Assembly (NCBI GenBank): GCA_964196195.1
Contig: CAXMSE010000025.1
Location: 8,886 to 72,885 of the forward strand
Source: OFTM10 sp964196195
GTDB lineage: Bacteria; Actinomycetota; Acidimicrobiia; Acidimicrobiales; Aldehydirespiratoraceae
DNA length: 64,000 bases
Reading direction: 5' to 3'
Under the pieces are notes generated by a model. It worked only from the letters and a program-made list of their open reading frames with translations, did not search any database and was not told the DNA's origin. Made by a program: the position numbers and the translations under genes. Positions 1-8,013 of the stretch are shown one piece after another; position 1 is the first letter of the stretch; each line of letters opens with the position of its first letter.

Positions 1-708
1 GCGCCGCGTCATGAGCTTGCGGTACACGCGGTGCGCCTCGATCCCTGATCTCATCGCGTCCGTGTGGCCTTGCCGATGGAGTTCGATCAAGGCATGAGCG
101 TGGGTGAGGAGGTGCTGGACGACGCCCCGGTCGAAACCGTCGTACACCGTGCCGACCCCGGCGAACGAGGTCATTGCCGAGACCGCGAGCTCATCGGCTG
201 TCCCGATGTAGGGGATGCCGTCGCCTTCCTCGACCAGCACAGCGCCTGGGTCATCCCAGCCGACGAAGGGGCCACCGGGGCCCCGCGTTGCGGCGAACTC
301 CACCATGTTCACGAGTGCGTCGACATTGGCCGATGTGGCGAGTTTCGGCTGGTCCGCAAAGGCTCGCAGCGCGAGGGTCGCAAAGATGGTGTCGTGGCCG
401 AGCAGGTTGAGCGATCCCGCCGTGTTGGTCAGCGCGGCCACCACGTCGGTGAGGTCACCTGGTCCCGCCTCGACGGGTGGGGGAAACCACTCTGCCTTAG
501 TCTCAGCAAGCCGCTCGGCCTGGGTTATCAGCGCAACTCGCGCAATCCGCGACATGGCAGGGTCACGAGCGAGCAGCCCCGCGGAGAGCACAGCGGCCCC
601 CCAGTGCTTGTCATTAAAGTCGTCATTGGGGACACCACACATGGCGGCCACACCGACTCTGATGAGTTCTGCCGGTTCAGATGCCATGTGCGACCGAGCG
701 TACGACAT
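1..708 (-). CDS. hypothetical protein, C-terminus off the window edge
   Basis: A continuous open frame runs on the minus strand from ATG at 708 (a second in-frame ATG lies at 687) to the window edge without a stop, so the 3' end is missing. The 236 visible residues start MSYARSHMASEPAEL. They look soluble and mostly helical, with a central GHDTIFATLALRAF segment and a second half rich in His (QHLLTHAHALIELHR). I see no signal peptide, membrane segment or familiar catalytic motif, and I do not recognise the family. Neither ATG has a good ribosome binding site, so the start is uncertain. The several plus-strand frames over this stretch have implausible protein composition and are shadows of this gene. 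Confidence 0.7.
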   Translation of the reverse strand, partial: MSYARSHMASEPAELIRVGVAAMCGVPNDDFNDKHWGAAVLSAGLLARDPAMSRIARVALITQAERLAETKAEWFPPPVEAGPGDLTDVVAALTNTAGSLNLLGHDTIFATLALRAFADQPKLATSANVDALVNMVEFAATRGPGGPFVGWDDPGAVLVEEGDGIPYIGTADELAVSAMTSFAGVGTVYDGFDRGVVQHLLTHAHALIELHRQGHTDAMRSGIEAHRVYRKLMTRR

Positions 709-894
709 GGTTGGCCAGTCGGTCGCAGGGTGACTGGGCATCGGCCCATCGCTGGTAGCGTCCTGGGCCTGGCACGGTGAATGGTCGTCGTCCTCCGGAC
801 GAGTCCACCATCCTCAACGGGCTCGAGTTGCCGTCTTCATGGCACTCGCAATCCGCTGCACTGGAGAAGTGATGGAACTGTCAGGCCTGGTGAT

Positions 895-2385
895 ATGACG
901 CCGAGCGCCGCCGGCGAGGAGACGACCCCGAATGGTCCGGGCATCTGGTCAGGGCCGTATCTGGCGCTGACTTTCGCCCACTTGGCAGTTGTGGCCCTGG
1001 TTGCGTTCGGAGGGCTGGCGGTGGTGGCGGCCCTGTCGAGCATCGCTGAAGACCTTGGCCGAGTCGGACTGTTGCCGTGGGTGATCACCGGCCAACTGGC
1101 CGCGGGTGCGGTGGCGCTGATCTTTGCGGGCCCGGTGATCGACGCGATCGGAGTTCGGCGGACGTTTCGTGTCACCGGGCTATGGCTCTTCATCTCCACC
1201 GCCGCGGCGGCAGCCGCACCATCCATGCCGATCCTGATTCTTGCCCGGGTCATCCAAGGCTTCGGAGGTGGCCTCGTGTTCGGTGTGGCATTCACCGCTA
1301 TTGGCGTGGGCTACCCCAGCGAGCTTCGCCCCCGAGCGTTCGCGGCCCAGTCCGTCGTGTTCGGGGCAGGAGCATTCGGGGGCCCGGCGGTAGTGGGCGC
1401 GATGTTGGCACTTGGTGGTTGGAGGCTGGTCTTCATCGCCGAACTGCCACTGATCGCGCTGGCGCTGGCTGTGGGCTGGAGAGCCCTGCCCACCACACGC
1501 GAGCGCCCCGCCCGAATCGAGATCGATTGGAGGGGGGCGGGCGTCCTCACGGCACTCATCGGTTGCTCGCTTGTGGCTGTGGCCCAGATAGGGGTGCGTT
1601 GGTGGGCGGTCGGGGTGGCCGTGCTCGGATCTGTTCTGCTCACCGCCGCCTACTGGAATCACAGCGGCCGTGCCGACGCACCCGTTATCGCCCGCGAGCA
1701 CATCACCCGGTTCCCCTTGATGTGGATCCACCTCACCTCAGGTCTGGTCATGTTCATTGCGTTGGGGCTGGAGAACTACGTGCCCCTATACGTTCAGACC
1801 TCACGCGAACGGTCGGTGGAGTTCGCGGCCTTCGCCCTCGTCTTCCTCAGCGCGGGTTGGACGGTGGGCTCGCTGCTGTACAGCCGAGTCCTCGACAAGT
1901 GGCGTGACTGTGACGTGGTCCTTCTCGGATGCGTGCTCTTCATCCCTTCGCTCGTCTTGGCCGGGATCTCGATCGCTCTCACTTGGCCGCTGACGTCTTT
2001 GTTCGTCGCCTTGGGCCTGATCGGTCTGGCGATCGGCCTGGTGACCACTGCTGGTATCAACTTGCTGCAAGACAGCAGCGGGATGGCGGAGATGGGTCGG
2101 GTCACTTCAACCCACCAGTTCATCCGCCAAGTTTCGATCACCTACGGGGTCGCGCTCGCTAGTGCGATTCTGTTCTTCGTTGTCGACCGTCAGGTGGGCG
2201 ACGTCGAAGCCCTACGCGAGGTGATCGCCGGTGAGGACGTCGCCCTCGGCGTCGACGCCAAGAACGCGATCCGAGACGGCCTGGTGTGGGCTCACTTGAT
2301 CACCGGCACCCTGGCTATCGGGTGTCTTATGGTCGGGATTTCGCTTGTGCGTCGTACCGATCGGGTCGTATCCACCCCACGCTGA
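895..2385 (+). CDS. MFS transporter, probable drug/metabolite exporter
   Basis: Membrane protein of 496 residues with 12 to 14 hydrophobic helices. The first covers roughly residues 22-45 after a short polar N-terminus. An MFS motif-A-like loop (GPVIDAIGVRRTFR) follows helix 2, and an ARVIQGFGGG helix resembles motif B/C regions of proton-driven exporters. The frame is open upstream to 781, but those codons encode a polar, compositionally odd stretch, so I start at ATG 895, which gives a normal MFS N-terminus. The substrate cannot be told. The 3' end overlaps the convergent SRPBCC gene by 59 bases. Confidence 0.85.
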   Translation: MTPSAAGEETTPNGPGIWSGPYLALTFAHLAVVALVAFGGLAVVAALSSIAEDLGRVGLLPWVITGQLAAGAVALIFAGPVIDAIGVRRTFRVTGLWLFISTAAAAAAPSMPILILARVIQGFGGGLVFGVAFTAIGVGYPSELRPRAFAAQSVVFGAGAFGGPAVVGAMLALGGWRLVFIAELPLIALALAVGWRALPTTRERPARIEIDWRGAGVLTALIGCSLVAVAQIGVRWWAVGVAVLGSVLLTAAYWNHSGRADAPVIAREHITRFPLMWIHLTSGLVMFIALGLENYVPLYVQTSRERSVEFAAFALVFLSAGWTVGSLLYSRVLDKWRDCDVVLLGCVLFIPSLVLAGISIALTWPLTSLFVALGLIGLAIGLVTTAGINLLQDSSGMAEMGRVTSTHQFIRQVSITYGVALASAILFFVVDRQVGDVEALREVIAGEDVALGVDAKNAIRDGLVWAHLITGTLAIGCLMVGISLVRRTDRVVSTPR

Positions 2386-2875
2386 CGGAATCGTTGAGGG
2401 CCGGATGCTCGTGGTCTCGTAGATCGACGCCGGCGTGGAGCACGGCGCGGAGGTTGGTCATGAAGTAGATCCAGCAACTGCGACAGTTCAGGTGTTGCCA
2501 CACGCGGTCGGGGTCGGTCGCCGCGCATCCCGTCTGGTGGAGGTGGACCTCGGTACCAGCCTCGACGTCTCGAAAGCCGATGTCGACCGTCATCGGGCCG
2601 AAAGTGAAGGTCAGGCGTTCGTCGATCTCCACCGCGAGGTACCGGCCCGAATGCTGAAAGTCGTGGACATAGCTCCAGTGGTATTCATCGCCGACCTGGA
2701 CAATTTCGTCCGGACCTCGGACCTCCCCGCCAGCGCCGTATTGTTCGGCCCGCGCGATGAAGAACGACTCCAGCCCTCGACCCGTAGCCCACGACCCGAA
2801 GACTTGTGAACGGGGCCGCAGGTAGTACATCGAGAGTTCGAAGTCCGACCAGTCATAGTTGTCGGCGCCGCTCAC
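2327..2875 (-). CDS. SRPBCC (AHSA1-like) domain protein
   Basis: A 182-residue soluble protein matching the SRPBCC/START-like fold of the AHSA1 type: N-terminal helix with WATGRGLESFF (the W-x-T-x-x-G-L-x-x-F signature), beta strands with SYVHDFQHSGRYLAVEIDERLTFTFG, and a C-terminal helix with NLRAVLHAGVDLR. Such proteins bind small hydrophobic ligands, and the ligand here is unknown. The gene stands alone, divergent from the aldolase gene and convergent with the MFS gene, which it overlaps by 59 bases at the 3' ends. The family call is good but the function is open. Confidence 0.8.
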   Translation of the reverse strand: MSGADNYDWSDFELSMYYLRPRSQVFGSWATGRGLESFFIARAEQYGAGGEVRGPDEIVQVGDEYHWSYVHDFQHSGRYLAVEIDERLTFTFGPMTVDIGFRDVEAGTEVHLHQTGCAATDPDRVWQHLNCRSCWIYFMTNLRAVLHAGVDLRDHEHPALNDSVSVGWIRPDRYDAQAKSRP

Positions 2876-2909
2876 GCTGTCTCCGTCCCTGTAGCACCCA
2901 GCGGTTGTC

Positions 2910-2915
2910 TAGCAT
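2910..2915 (+). promoter_or_regulatory. -10 box TAGCAT for the class II aldolase gene
   Basis: TAGCAT lies 27 bases before the ATG at 2943, in the only gap between two divergent genes. It matches the TAnnnT pattern seen before many genes in this window. No convincing -35 was identified. Confidence 0.45.
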
Positions 2916-2942
2916 GACGTGACTTCAGGAGGGACGCCTGCG

Positions 2943-3728
2943 ATGACTGATACCGAGCTGACTTCAGCGGCCGACAAGCTGGTGGTGAGAACGCCCCCTA
3001 CCTTCGATTCGGTCGCCGACGAGCGCCGTCATCGACTCGAGCGGCTGGCCGGCGTGTGTCGCGTGTTCGGTCGCATGGGGTTCTCCGAGGGATTGCTTGG
3101 CCATGTCACAGTTCGAGACCCTGAGCACGACGACCGCTTGTGGATCAATCCTCTCGGCATCTCCTTCAACCTGGTCAAGGTCTCAGACCTGGTCCTCGCT
3201 GACCACGATGGCAAGGTCCTCTCCGGCGATCATCAGGTGAATCCGGTTGGTCTACTGCTCCACTCGGCCATCCACCGCGCCCGTCCGGAAGTGACGGCGG
3301 TCTGCCACGCCCACTCCACCTACGGGAGTGCCTGGTCGGCGTTCGGAGCACCCGTCGATCCCATCACCCAGGACACAGCGGTCTTCTTCGATGATCAGGC
3401 GGTCATCCGCGAGCCGCGTTTGGCGCTGAACGCCGCGGAGGCCGACAAGTTTGCTGCGGCCCTGGGACCCAAGCGCGTCGGGATCCATGTTGGCCACGGC
3501 CTCTTCACCACCGGCGAGACCGTTGAGGAAGCGGCTTGGTGGTTCATCGGCATGGACAAGGCCGCCAACGTTCAGCTTCTCGCTCGCGCAGCGGGCGAAT
3601 ACGAAGTCTGGCCCGCCGATGCCGCCATGATGGTCCGTGGTGCACTTGGGTCGCCCCAACTTGGATGGCTGTCATTCCAGACCCTCTGGGACGAGATCAG
3701 CCAGACCGACCCGGGCCTCTTCGACTGA
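2943..3728 (+). CDS. class II aldolase/adducin family protein
   Basis: A 261-residue cytoplasmic enzyme of the class II aldolase/adducin family, zinc enzymes such as fuculose-phosphate aldolase and ribulose-5-phosphate 4-epimerase. The zinc-binding CHAHSTYGSAWSAFG segment lies about residue 115-130 and the second histidine region HVGHGLFTTGETVEEA near residue 185-200. Many actinobacterial members have unknown substrates, so no substrate is assigned. The start is ATG 2943 rather than the in-frame ATG at 2919, because AGGAGGG sits at 2927-2933 with ideal spacing. A CoA-transferase gene follows after 82 bases and may be co-transcribed. Confidence 0.85.
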   Translation: MTDTELTSAADKLVVRTPPTFDSVADERRHRLERLAGVCRVFGRMGFSEGLLGHVTVRDPEHDDRLWINPLGISFNLVKVSDLVLADHDGKVLSGDHQVNPVGLLLHSAIHRARPEVTAVCHAHSTYGSAWSAFGAPVDPITQDTAVFFDDQAVIREPRLALNAAEADKFAAALGPKRVGIHVGHGLFTTGETVEEAAWWFIGMDKAANVQLLARAAGEYEVWPADAAMMVRGALGSPQLGWLSFQTLWDEISQTDPGLFD

Positions 3729-3810
3729 GTAATACGTCTGCACCCCGGCCATGCGCTTGCGAGCCTGCGACACCCGGGCTACGCATAGGCCCTAACAAAA
3801 GGGGGGCGTT

Positions 3811-5709
3811 TTGGTCGGCAAGGTCATGTCCGCGGCTGACGCGGTAGAGATCGTTCAGTCTGGCGACACCATCGCGAGCAATGGTTATGCGGGATGCGGT
3901 ACGCCCGAAGCCTTGTTACTGGCGTTGGGGGAGCGGTTCGTCGACACGGGTGAGCCCCGCGACCTGACCCTGATGTATGGCGGTGGTCAGGGTGACAGCG
4001 GGGAGCGAGGCCTGAACCGCCTCGGCCATGCCGGCTTGTTGAAGCGGGTGATCGGCGGCCACTACGGGCTGATGCCTGCCGTCGAGAAACTGGCGGTCGA
4101 TGAGCAGATCGAGGCCTACAACTTCCCTGAAGGGGTCATTATCCAGCTCTATCGAGACATTGCGGGCCAGCGGCCCGGAACTTTCTCGCGGGTGGGGCTG
4201 GGCACCTTCGTCGATCCCCGCCTCGATGGTGGACGTATGAACAGCCGAACCACCGAGGAACTGGTTCAGCTCACCGAGGTGGCGGGCGAGGAGTTCCTGT
4301 TCTTCCAGGCGTTCCCGATCAACGTCGCCCTGATCCGGGGCACCACGGCCGACCCTGACGGAAACATCACCATGGAGCGCGAGGCCCTGGTGCTCGAGAA
4401 CCTGGCGGTGGCTCTTGCGGCCAAGAACTCCGGCGGATACGTGATCTGCCAGGTAGAACGCGTTGCCGAACGAAACAGCCTCCAGTCGCGGGAGGTTCGT
4501 GTCCCGGGTGGTCTGGTCGATTGCGTGGTGGTCGCCGATCCCGAGCATCACATGCAGACCTACGGAACCCAATACAACCCCGGCCTGTCGGGCGAGGTGC
4601 GCGTTCCGCTCGAGCGCGTGGCTTCGCTTCCCCTTGATCCGCGCAAGGTCATTGCTCGTCGCGCTGCACTCGAATTGCGCCAGGACGACATCGTGAATCT
4701 CGGCGTGGGAATGCCCGACGCTATCGGCGTGGTCGCCAACGAAGAACAGATCAGCGACGTGATCACCCTTACCGTGGATCCCGGAGTGATCGGCGGTGTT
4801 CCACTCGGTGGTCTCGACTTCGGAGCGGCGGTCAACGCCCAGGCCGTGATCGATCACGCCTCCCAGTTCGACTTCATCGATGGTGGGGGACTGGACGCAT
4901 GTTTCCTGGGAATGGCCCAATGTGATGGCGCCGGAAACATCAACGCGAGCAAGTTCGGCAAGCGCATCAGCGGCTGCGGTGGGTTCATCAACCTGAGCCA
5001 GAACAGCAAGAAGGTGCTGTTCATAGGCACGTTCACGTCAGGTGGGTTCAAGGCCGAGGTGGTAGACGGCGAGCTGCGAATCCTGGAGGAGGGCAGATTC
5101 TCCAAGTTCGTGGACGACGTCGATCAGATCACGTTCAGTGCCGCTGTCGCTGCGAAGGGCACACAGCAGGTGCGCTACATCACCGAACGGTGCGTGTTCG
5201 AACTCACGCCAGATGGGTTTGAACTGATCGAGCTTGCTCCCGGCGTCGATCTGCAGACCCAGGTGCTCGACCTATTGCCCTTTGATCCCATCATCGACAA
5301 CGTGCAGCCGATGGACGAGGCGATCTTCAAAGACGAGCCCATGGGACTCCGGGCGCGGCTGTTCGACATCCGTATCGAAGACCGCCTCACCTATGAGCCC
5401 GACACCAACACGGTGTTCATGGACTACTCGGGAATGCGGGTCCGGTCCAACGACGACCTCAGCGCGATCAGGGAAGCTGTAGACGGGCTGCTCGGACCCC
5501 TCGGCAAGCAGGTTTACTCCGTCGTCAACTACGACAGGTTCGCGGTGGATGCCGAGGTCGAGGACGGCTATTTCGATCTGGTTCATTACGTGCAGGAGAC
5601 CTACTACCTCGGGGTGAGGCGCTATACGGGGGACGCGTTCGAGAGGCTGAAACTTGCCAGCGAGCTCGAGAAGCACGACGTCGAGTCGACGGTCTCCGAC
5701 GCTCTCTGA
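3811..5709 (+). CDS. acetate/propionate CoA-transferase family (YdiF/Pct-like) with Asp at the catalytic position
   Basis: Fused alpha-beta family I CoA-transferase of 632 residues. The alpha half begins with TADEA-like SAADAVEIVQSGDTI. The beta half has NLGVGMPDAIGVVANEE (about 308-324), then VDPGVIGGVPLGG, then GGGLDACFLGMAQCDGAGNINASKFG and GCGGFINLSQN. In propionate CoA-transferases the catalytic Glu lies in a V-E-S-G or A-E-S-G motif. Here residue 323 (codon 4777-4779) is Asp. The rest of the site looks intact. About 110 residues follow the usual C-terminus and form an extension (MGLRARLFDIRIEDRLTYEP onward). The start is TTG 3811 behind a GGGGGG tract, with ATG 3826 as the alternative. 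It follows a class II aldolase gene. Confidence 0.88.
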   Translation: MVGKVMSAADAVEIVQSGDTIASNGYAGCGTPEALLLALGERFVDTGEPRDLTLMYGGGQGDSGERGLNRLGHAGLLKRVIGGHYGLMPAVEKLAVDEQIEAYNFPEGVIIQLYRDIAGQRPGTFSRVGLGTFVDPRLDGGRMNSRTTEELVQLTEVAGEEFLFFQAFPINVALIRGTTADPDGNITMEREALVLENLAVALAAKNSGGYVICQVERVAERNSLQSREVRVPGGLVDCVVVADPEHHMQTYGTQYNPGLSGEVRVPLERVASLPLDPRKVIARRAALELRQDDIVNLGVGMPDAIGVVANEEQISDVITLTVDPGVIGGVPLGGLDFGAAVNAQAVIDHASQFDFIDGGGLDACFLGMAQCDGAGNINASKFGKRISGCGGFINLSQNSKKVLFIGTFTSGGFKAEVVDGELRILEEGRFSKFVDDVDQITFSAAVAAKGTQQVRYITERCVFELTPDGFELIELAPGVDLQTQVLDLLPFDPIIDNVQPMDEAIFKDEPMGLRARLFDIRIEDRLTYEPDTNTVFMDYSGMRVRSNDDLSAIREAVDGLLGPLGKQVYSVVNYDRFAVDAEVEDGYFDLVHYVQETYYLGVRRYTGDAFERLKLASELEKHDVESTVSDAL

Positions 5710-5719
5710 TGCCTGATCG

Positions 5720-6514
5720 TCAACTCGTTCGACCGTAGAAGGTGTTGAGGGCCGAGTCGGCCAAGCCAACGCCGGGCTGGTCGTTGAAGGCGAACACGAC
5801 GAGCATTCGCGTGACAGGTCCTTCGGTGGGGGTGACACGATGAAGCGCGTTGCGACCGCGAAACATCACCAGGTCGCCCGGGTCGAAGCAAAGGGTCTCG
5901 ACTGCGACGTCGCCGTTGAGCACGGCCTCGACGCGCTCGAAAGCCATCTCACCGACGTCGGCATCGCGCACGTTCGCCACATATTCGAAGGCGCCGCCTC
6001 CGTCGGGAGCTTGGAGCAGCATTGTGACGGCGAACGACGAGTTGTCGAAGTGCCACCCGAGCTCCATAGTTTCAGCCGCGAAGTGGATGTTGATCGATGA
6101 AAGATGGTCGGCATAGGGATGGATCTCGTCGATTCCGAGCACGTCGCAGAGGAACGCCCTGAATTGGAGGTCGTCGTAGACCTCCCGCAGCAGTGAGCCC
6201 GAGGGGATCTGATCGTCGGCGATCAAGCCCTTGCTGCTGGCCACTTGCCGATTGATGGGGTGCTCGTCGGGGCGAGCCGGGTCGGGTGGGGTCAGGTAGG
6301 CGCTGTGAGTCGAAGCGGCGTAGAACGCTTCACCTTCGCGGTGACTCGCCTCCTCGACGAGCTGCTCGATGGTTTCGGGGGTGAAGAAGCCAGCGAGCAC
6401 GAGTGCGCCGTGCGAGTCGAGTTGCGCACGACAGTTCGACACCCAGGAGTCGTCGCCGATCGGATGGCGTGTCGTGTCGATGGCGGGTGAATGAGCCTGC
6501 TCGGGGGACGTCAC
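5720..6514 (-). CDS. 2-oxoglutarate/Fe(II)-dependent dioxygenase
   Basis: A 264-residue cupin-fold oxygenase. The iron-binding triad can be read as H155-x-D157 in ELGWHFDNSS and distal H225 in RNALHRVTP, with R236 (TRMLVV) placed to bind 2-oxoglutarate. The carboxylate of HxD is present, which argues for hydroxylation rather than halogenation. The family is phytanoyl-CoA/ArpA-like, and the substrate is not evident. The start is GTG 6514, with no strong ribosome binding site. The gene is convergent with the CoA-transferase gene, with 10 bases between them. Confidence 0.82.
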   Translation of the reverse strand: MTSPEQAHSPAIDTTRHPIGDDSWVSNCRAQLDSHGALVLAGFFTPETIEQLVEEASHREGEAFYAASTHSAYLTPPDPARPDEHPINRQVASSKGLIADDQIPSGSLLREVYDDLQFRAFLCDVLGIDEIHPYADHLSSINIHFAAETMELGWHFDNSSFAVTMLLQAPDGGGAFEYVANVRDADVGEMAFERVEAVLNGDVAVETLCFDPGDLVMFRGRNALHRVTPTEGPVTRMLVVFAFNDQPGVGLADSALNTFYGRTS

Positions 6515-6604
6515 GGTGCAACAAGGTGGCCCGCGCCGTCTTCGATGTCAACCGGCGCGGTCGACACCATGCTCCATGCGGACTGCCTGCTTGAATGGGC
6601 GCCA

Positions 6605-7197
6605 TGACCGACCTGGCCGGCAGGCGGCGTACGCACCCCCAAGGTGCTGGAGGTGGTGGACGTGGAGGGACGCCCCGCCCAGGTGATGGAGCGGGTCGAG
6701 GGGCCCGACATGTTCTCCCACATCGCGGCCAATCCCATTCGGGCGGTTTCGATGGCTCGAAAGCTCGGTGAGGTGCACGCCGAGCTGCATGACGTCCAAG
6801 AGCCAGGCCATCCGCGTCCTTGCTGGCCTTCCGCACGGGTCTGCGATCTGTCATGGTGATTTCCACCCCGGCAACGTCTTGCTCACCGCAAACGGACCTG
6901 CACTCCTCGACTGGTCGAATGCGGCTCGGGGTGATGCCACCGCAGACTTTGTCCGCACCCGGCTGATGCGAGGGTGGGGGAGTTGCCACCAGGGGCGCCG
7001 GTCATGATTCGTATTCTGGCCGGTATCGGTCGAGGTGCGTTGCGCCGTCTCTAGGAGCGCTCCTACCGCAAGGCCCGCCCGGTCGATCTGGACTTGGCCC
7101 GACGTTGGCACCCCTATTGGCTGCCGATCGGCTGGGCGACGACATCGGCGCGGAGCGAGAGGTCTTGCTGGCTATTGCCCGGTCTGGCTTCGGATGA
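6605..7197 (+). pseudogene. decayed aminoglycoside/choline-type phosphotransferase (APH family)
   Basis: Pieces of one APH-fold kinase are scattered over three frames. Frame 2 (from about 6644) reads LEVVDVEGRPAQVMERVEG and MARKLGEVHAELH. Frame 3 (about 6850-6960) has the catalytic loop ICHGDFHPGNVLL and the metal-binding ALLDWSNAARGD. Frame 2 resumes with MIRILAGIGRGALRRL, hits TAG at 7052-7054, and continues SYRKARPVDLDLARRWHP. Frame 1 ends with RLGDDIGAEREVLLAIA before TGA at 7195. The N-terminal lobe is largely missing. With several shifts, a nonsense codon and a deletion, this is a real pseudogene and not a single sequencing error. It fills the only apparently gene-free stretch of this part. 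Confidence 0.85.
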
Positions 7198-7210
7198 GTT
7201 GGGCCTGGTG

Positions 7211-7879
7211 TCAGCCGTTCTCGATCAGGGCAGCGGCGAGTTGTACGAAGTCGTCGACGGCGAGTTCTGCAGGGGCGAACACATCGGCGTAGGACAGGCC
7301 TGGTCGGCGAACATATGCCGTCGACATTCCTGCAGCGCGGGCACCTGCCAGATCCCAGTCGTGACAGGCAACCATCCAGATGCCCTCGATCATCTCCCCG
7401 GCAACCGCGGCAGCCAGACGGTACGGCTCCGCGGACGGCTTGTAGGCCTTGACCTGATCCACTGAGAGAACATGATCGAATAGGGGAGCGAGACCGGCCC
7501 GCTCGAGTTGGGCATCCACCGATGCCTGTGCGCTGTTGGTGAGGGCGATGACGGTCCAGCCCTCCTCGCGTAGTCGGGCCAACCCCTCGGCAACGTCGGG
7601 GTGAGGCTCGAGGCGTCCCATGGCGGCGGCGACATCGGCCCAGCCCTCAGCCCCTACTTCGGGTCCGGAGGTATCGGCGACCGCTCGAAAGGCCGAAGCC
7701 GCGAGCGTCGAGAAATCGAGATAAACCCCGGTGGCCGTTGTTGCCATCGAGAGTTGCAGAAGACGCTGGAACCAGGCGAGGAACCCACCTTGTGGTCCCA
7801 GCCACTGGTCGACGGCCTGGCGAACGGGTTGGAGGTCGAGAGTTGTCTCGTTGATGTCGAACACGGCGACTCTGGTCAT
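7211..7879 (-). CDS. haloacid dehalogenase type II family hydrolase
   Basis: A 222-residue HAD-superfamily enzyme. Motif I is VFDINETTLD with nucleophile Asp8. The position two residues later is Asn, not the Asp of phosphatases, as in L-2-haloacid dehalogenases. Motif II is ALTNSA, motif III Lys is in KAYKPSAEPY, and motif IV is ACHDWDLAGARAAGM. A cap domain occupies about residues 15-100. It probably hydrolyses a 2-haloacid or related substrate. The ATG follows a TACGAT box by 7 bases, predicting a leaderless message. The divergent neighbour is the HNH gene, with a long palindrome between the two. Confidence 0.85.
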   Translation of the reverse strand: MTRVAVFDINETTLDLQPVRQAVDQWLGPQGGFLAWFQRLLQLSMATTATGVYLDFSTLAASAFRAVADTSGPEVGAEGWADVAAAMGRLEPHPDVAEGLARLREEGWTVIALTNSAQASVDAQLERAGLAPLFDHVLSVDQVKAYKPSAEPYRLAAAVAGEMIEGIWMVACHDWDLAGARAAGMSTAYVRRPGLSYADVFAPAELAVDDFVQLAAALIENG

Positions 7880-7886
7880 GGCCTAG

Positions 7887-7892
7887 ATCGTA
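7887..7892 (-). promoter_or_regulatory. -10 box TACGAT, leaderless start of the dehalogenase gene
   Basis: On the minus strand TACGAT is followed by 7 bases and then the ATG at 7879, so transcription would start at or next to the start codon. Confidence 0.5.
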
Positions 7893-7917
7893 GTCACCGA
7901 AGTCGTGCAACGACGGG

Positions 7918-7951
7918 CCTCGAAGGCGTCCCCGCGGGGACGCCTTCGAGG
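7918..7951. repeat. 34-bp perfect palindrome between divergent promoters
   Basis: A perfect inverted repeat without a spacer, centred between 7934 and 7935. Its core GCGTCCCCGCGGGGACGC (18 bp, 7926-7943) recurs exactly at 9363-9380, near the other end of the HNH gene. It lies about midway between the -10 boxes at 7887-7892 (minus) and 7979-7984 (plus), where an operator would be expected. It could also form a cruciform or a hairpin. Confidence 0.75.
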
Positions 7952-7978
7952 GCTCGTTCGACCGTCACACCTCCGTCG

Positions 7979-7984
7979 TAGTTT
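7979..7984 (+). promoter_or_regulatory. -10 box TAGTTT for the HNH gene
   Basis: TAGTTT lies 29 bases before the ATG at 8014 and leaves a leader long enough for the AAGGAG ribosome binding site at 8003-8008. Confidence 0.4.
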
Positions 7985-8013
7985 GGGGCTCGTACCGACG
8001 CGAAGGAGTGCTG

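Noticed and set aside
64..780. Plus-strand open frames over the left edge
   Set aside because: Arg/Gly/His-rich shadow composition. The minus-strand frame is open over the whole stretch and gives a normal protein.
6330..6989. Minus-strand 219-codon frame across the APH remnant
   Set aside because: Arg/Pro-rich shadow. It overlaps the intact dioxygenase gene and has no family resemblance.
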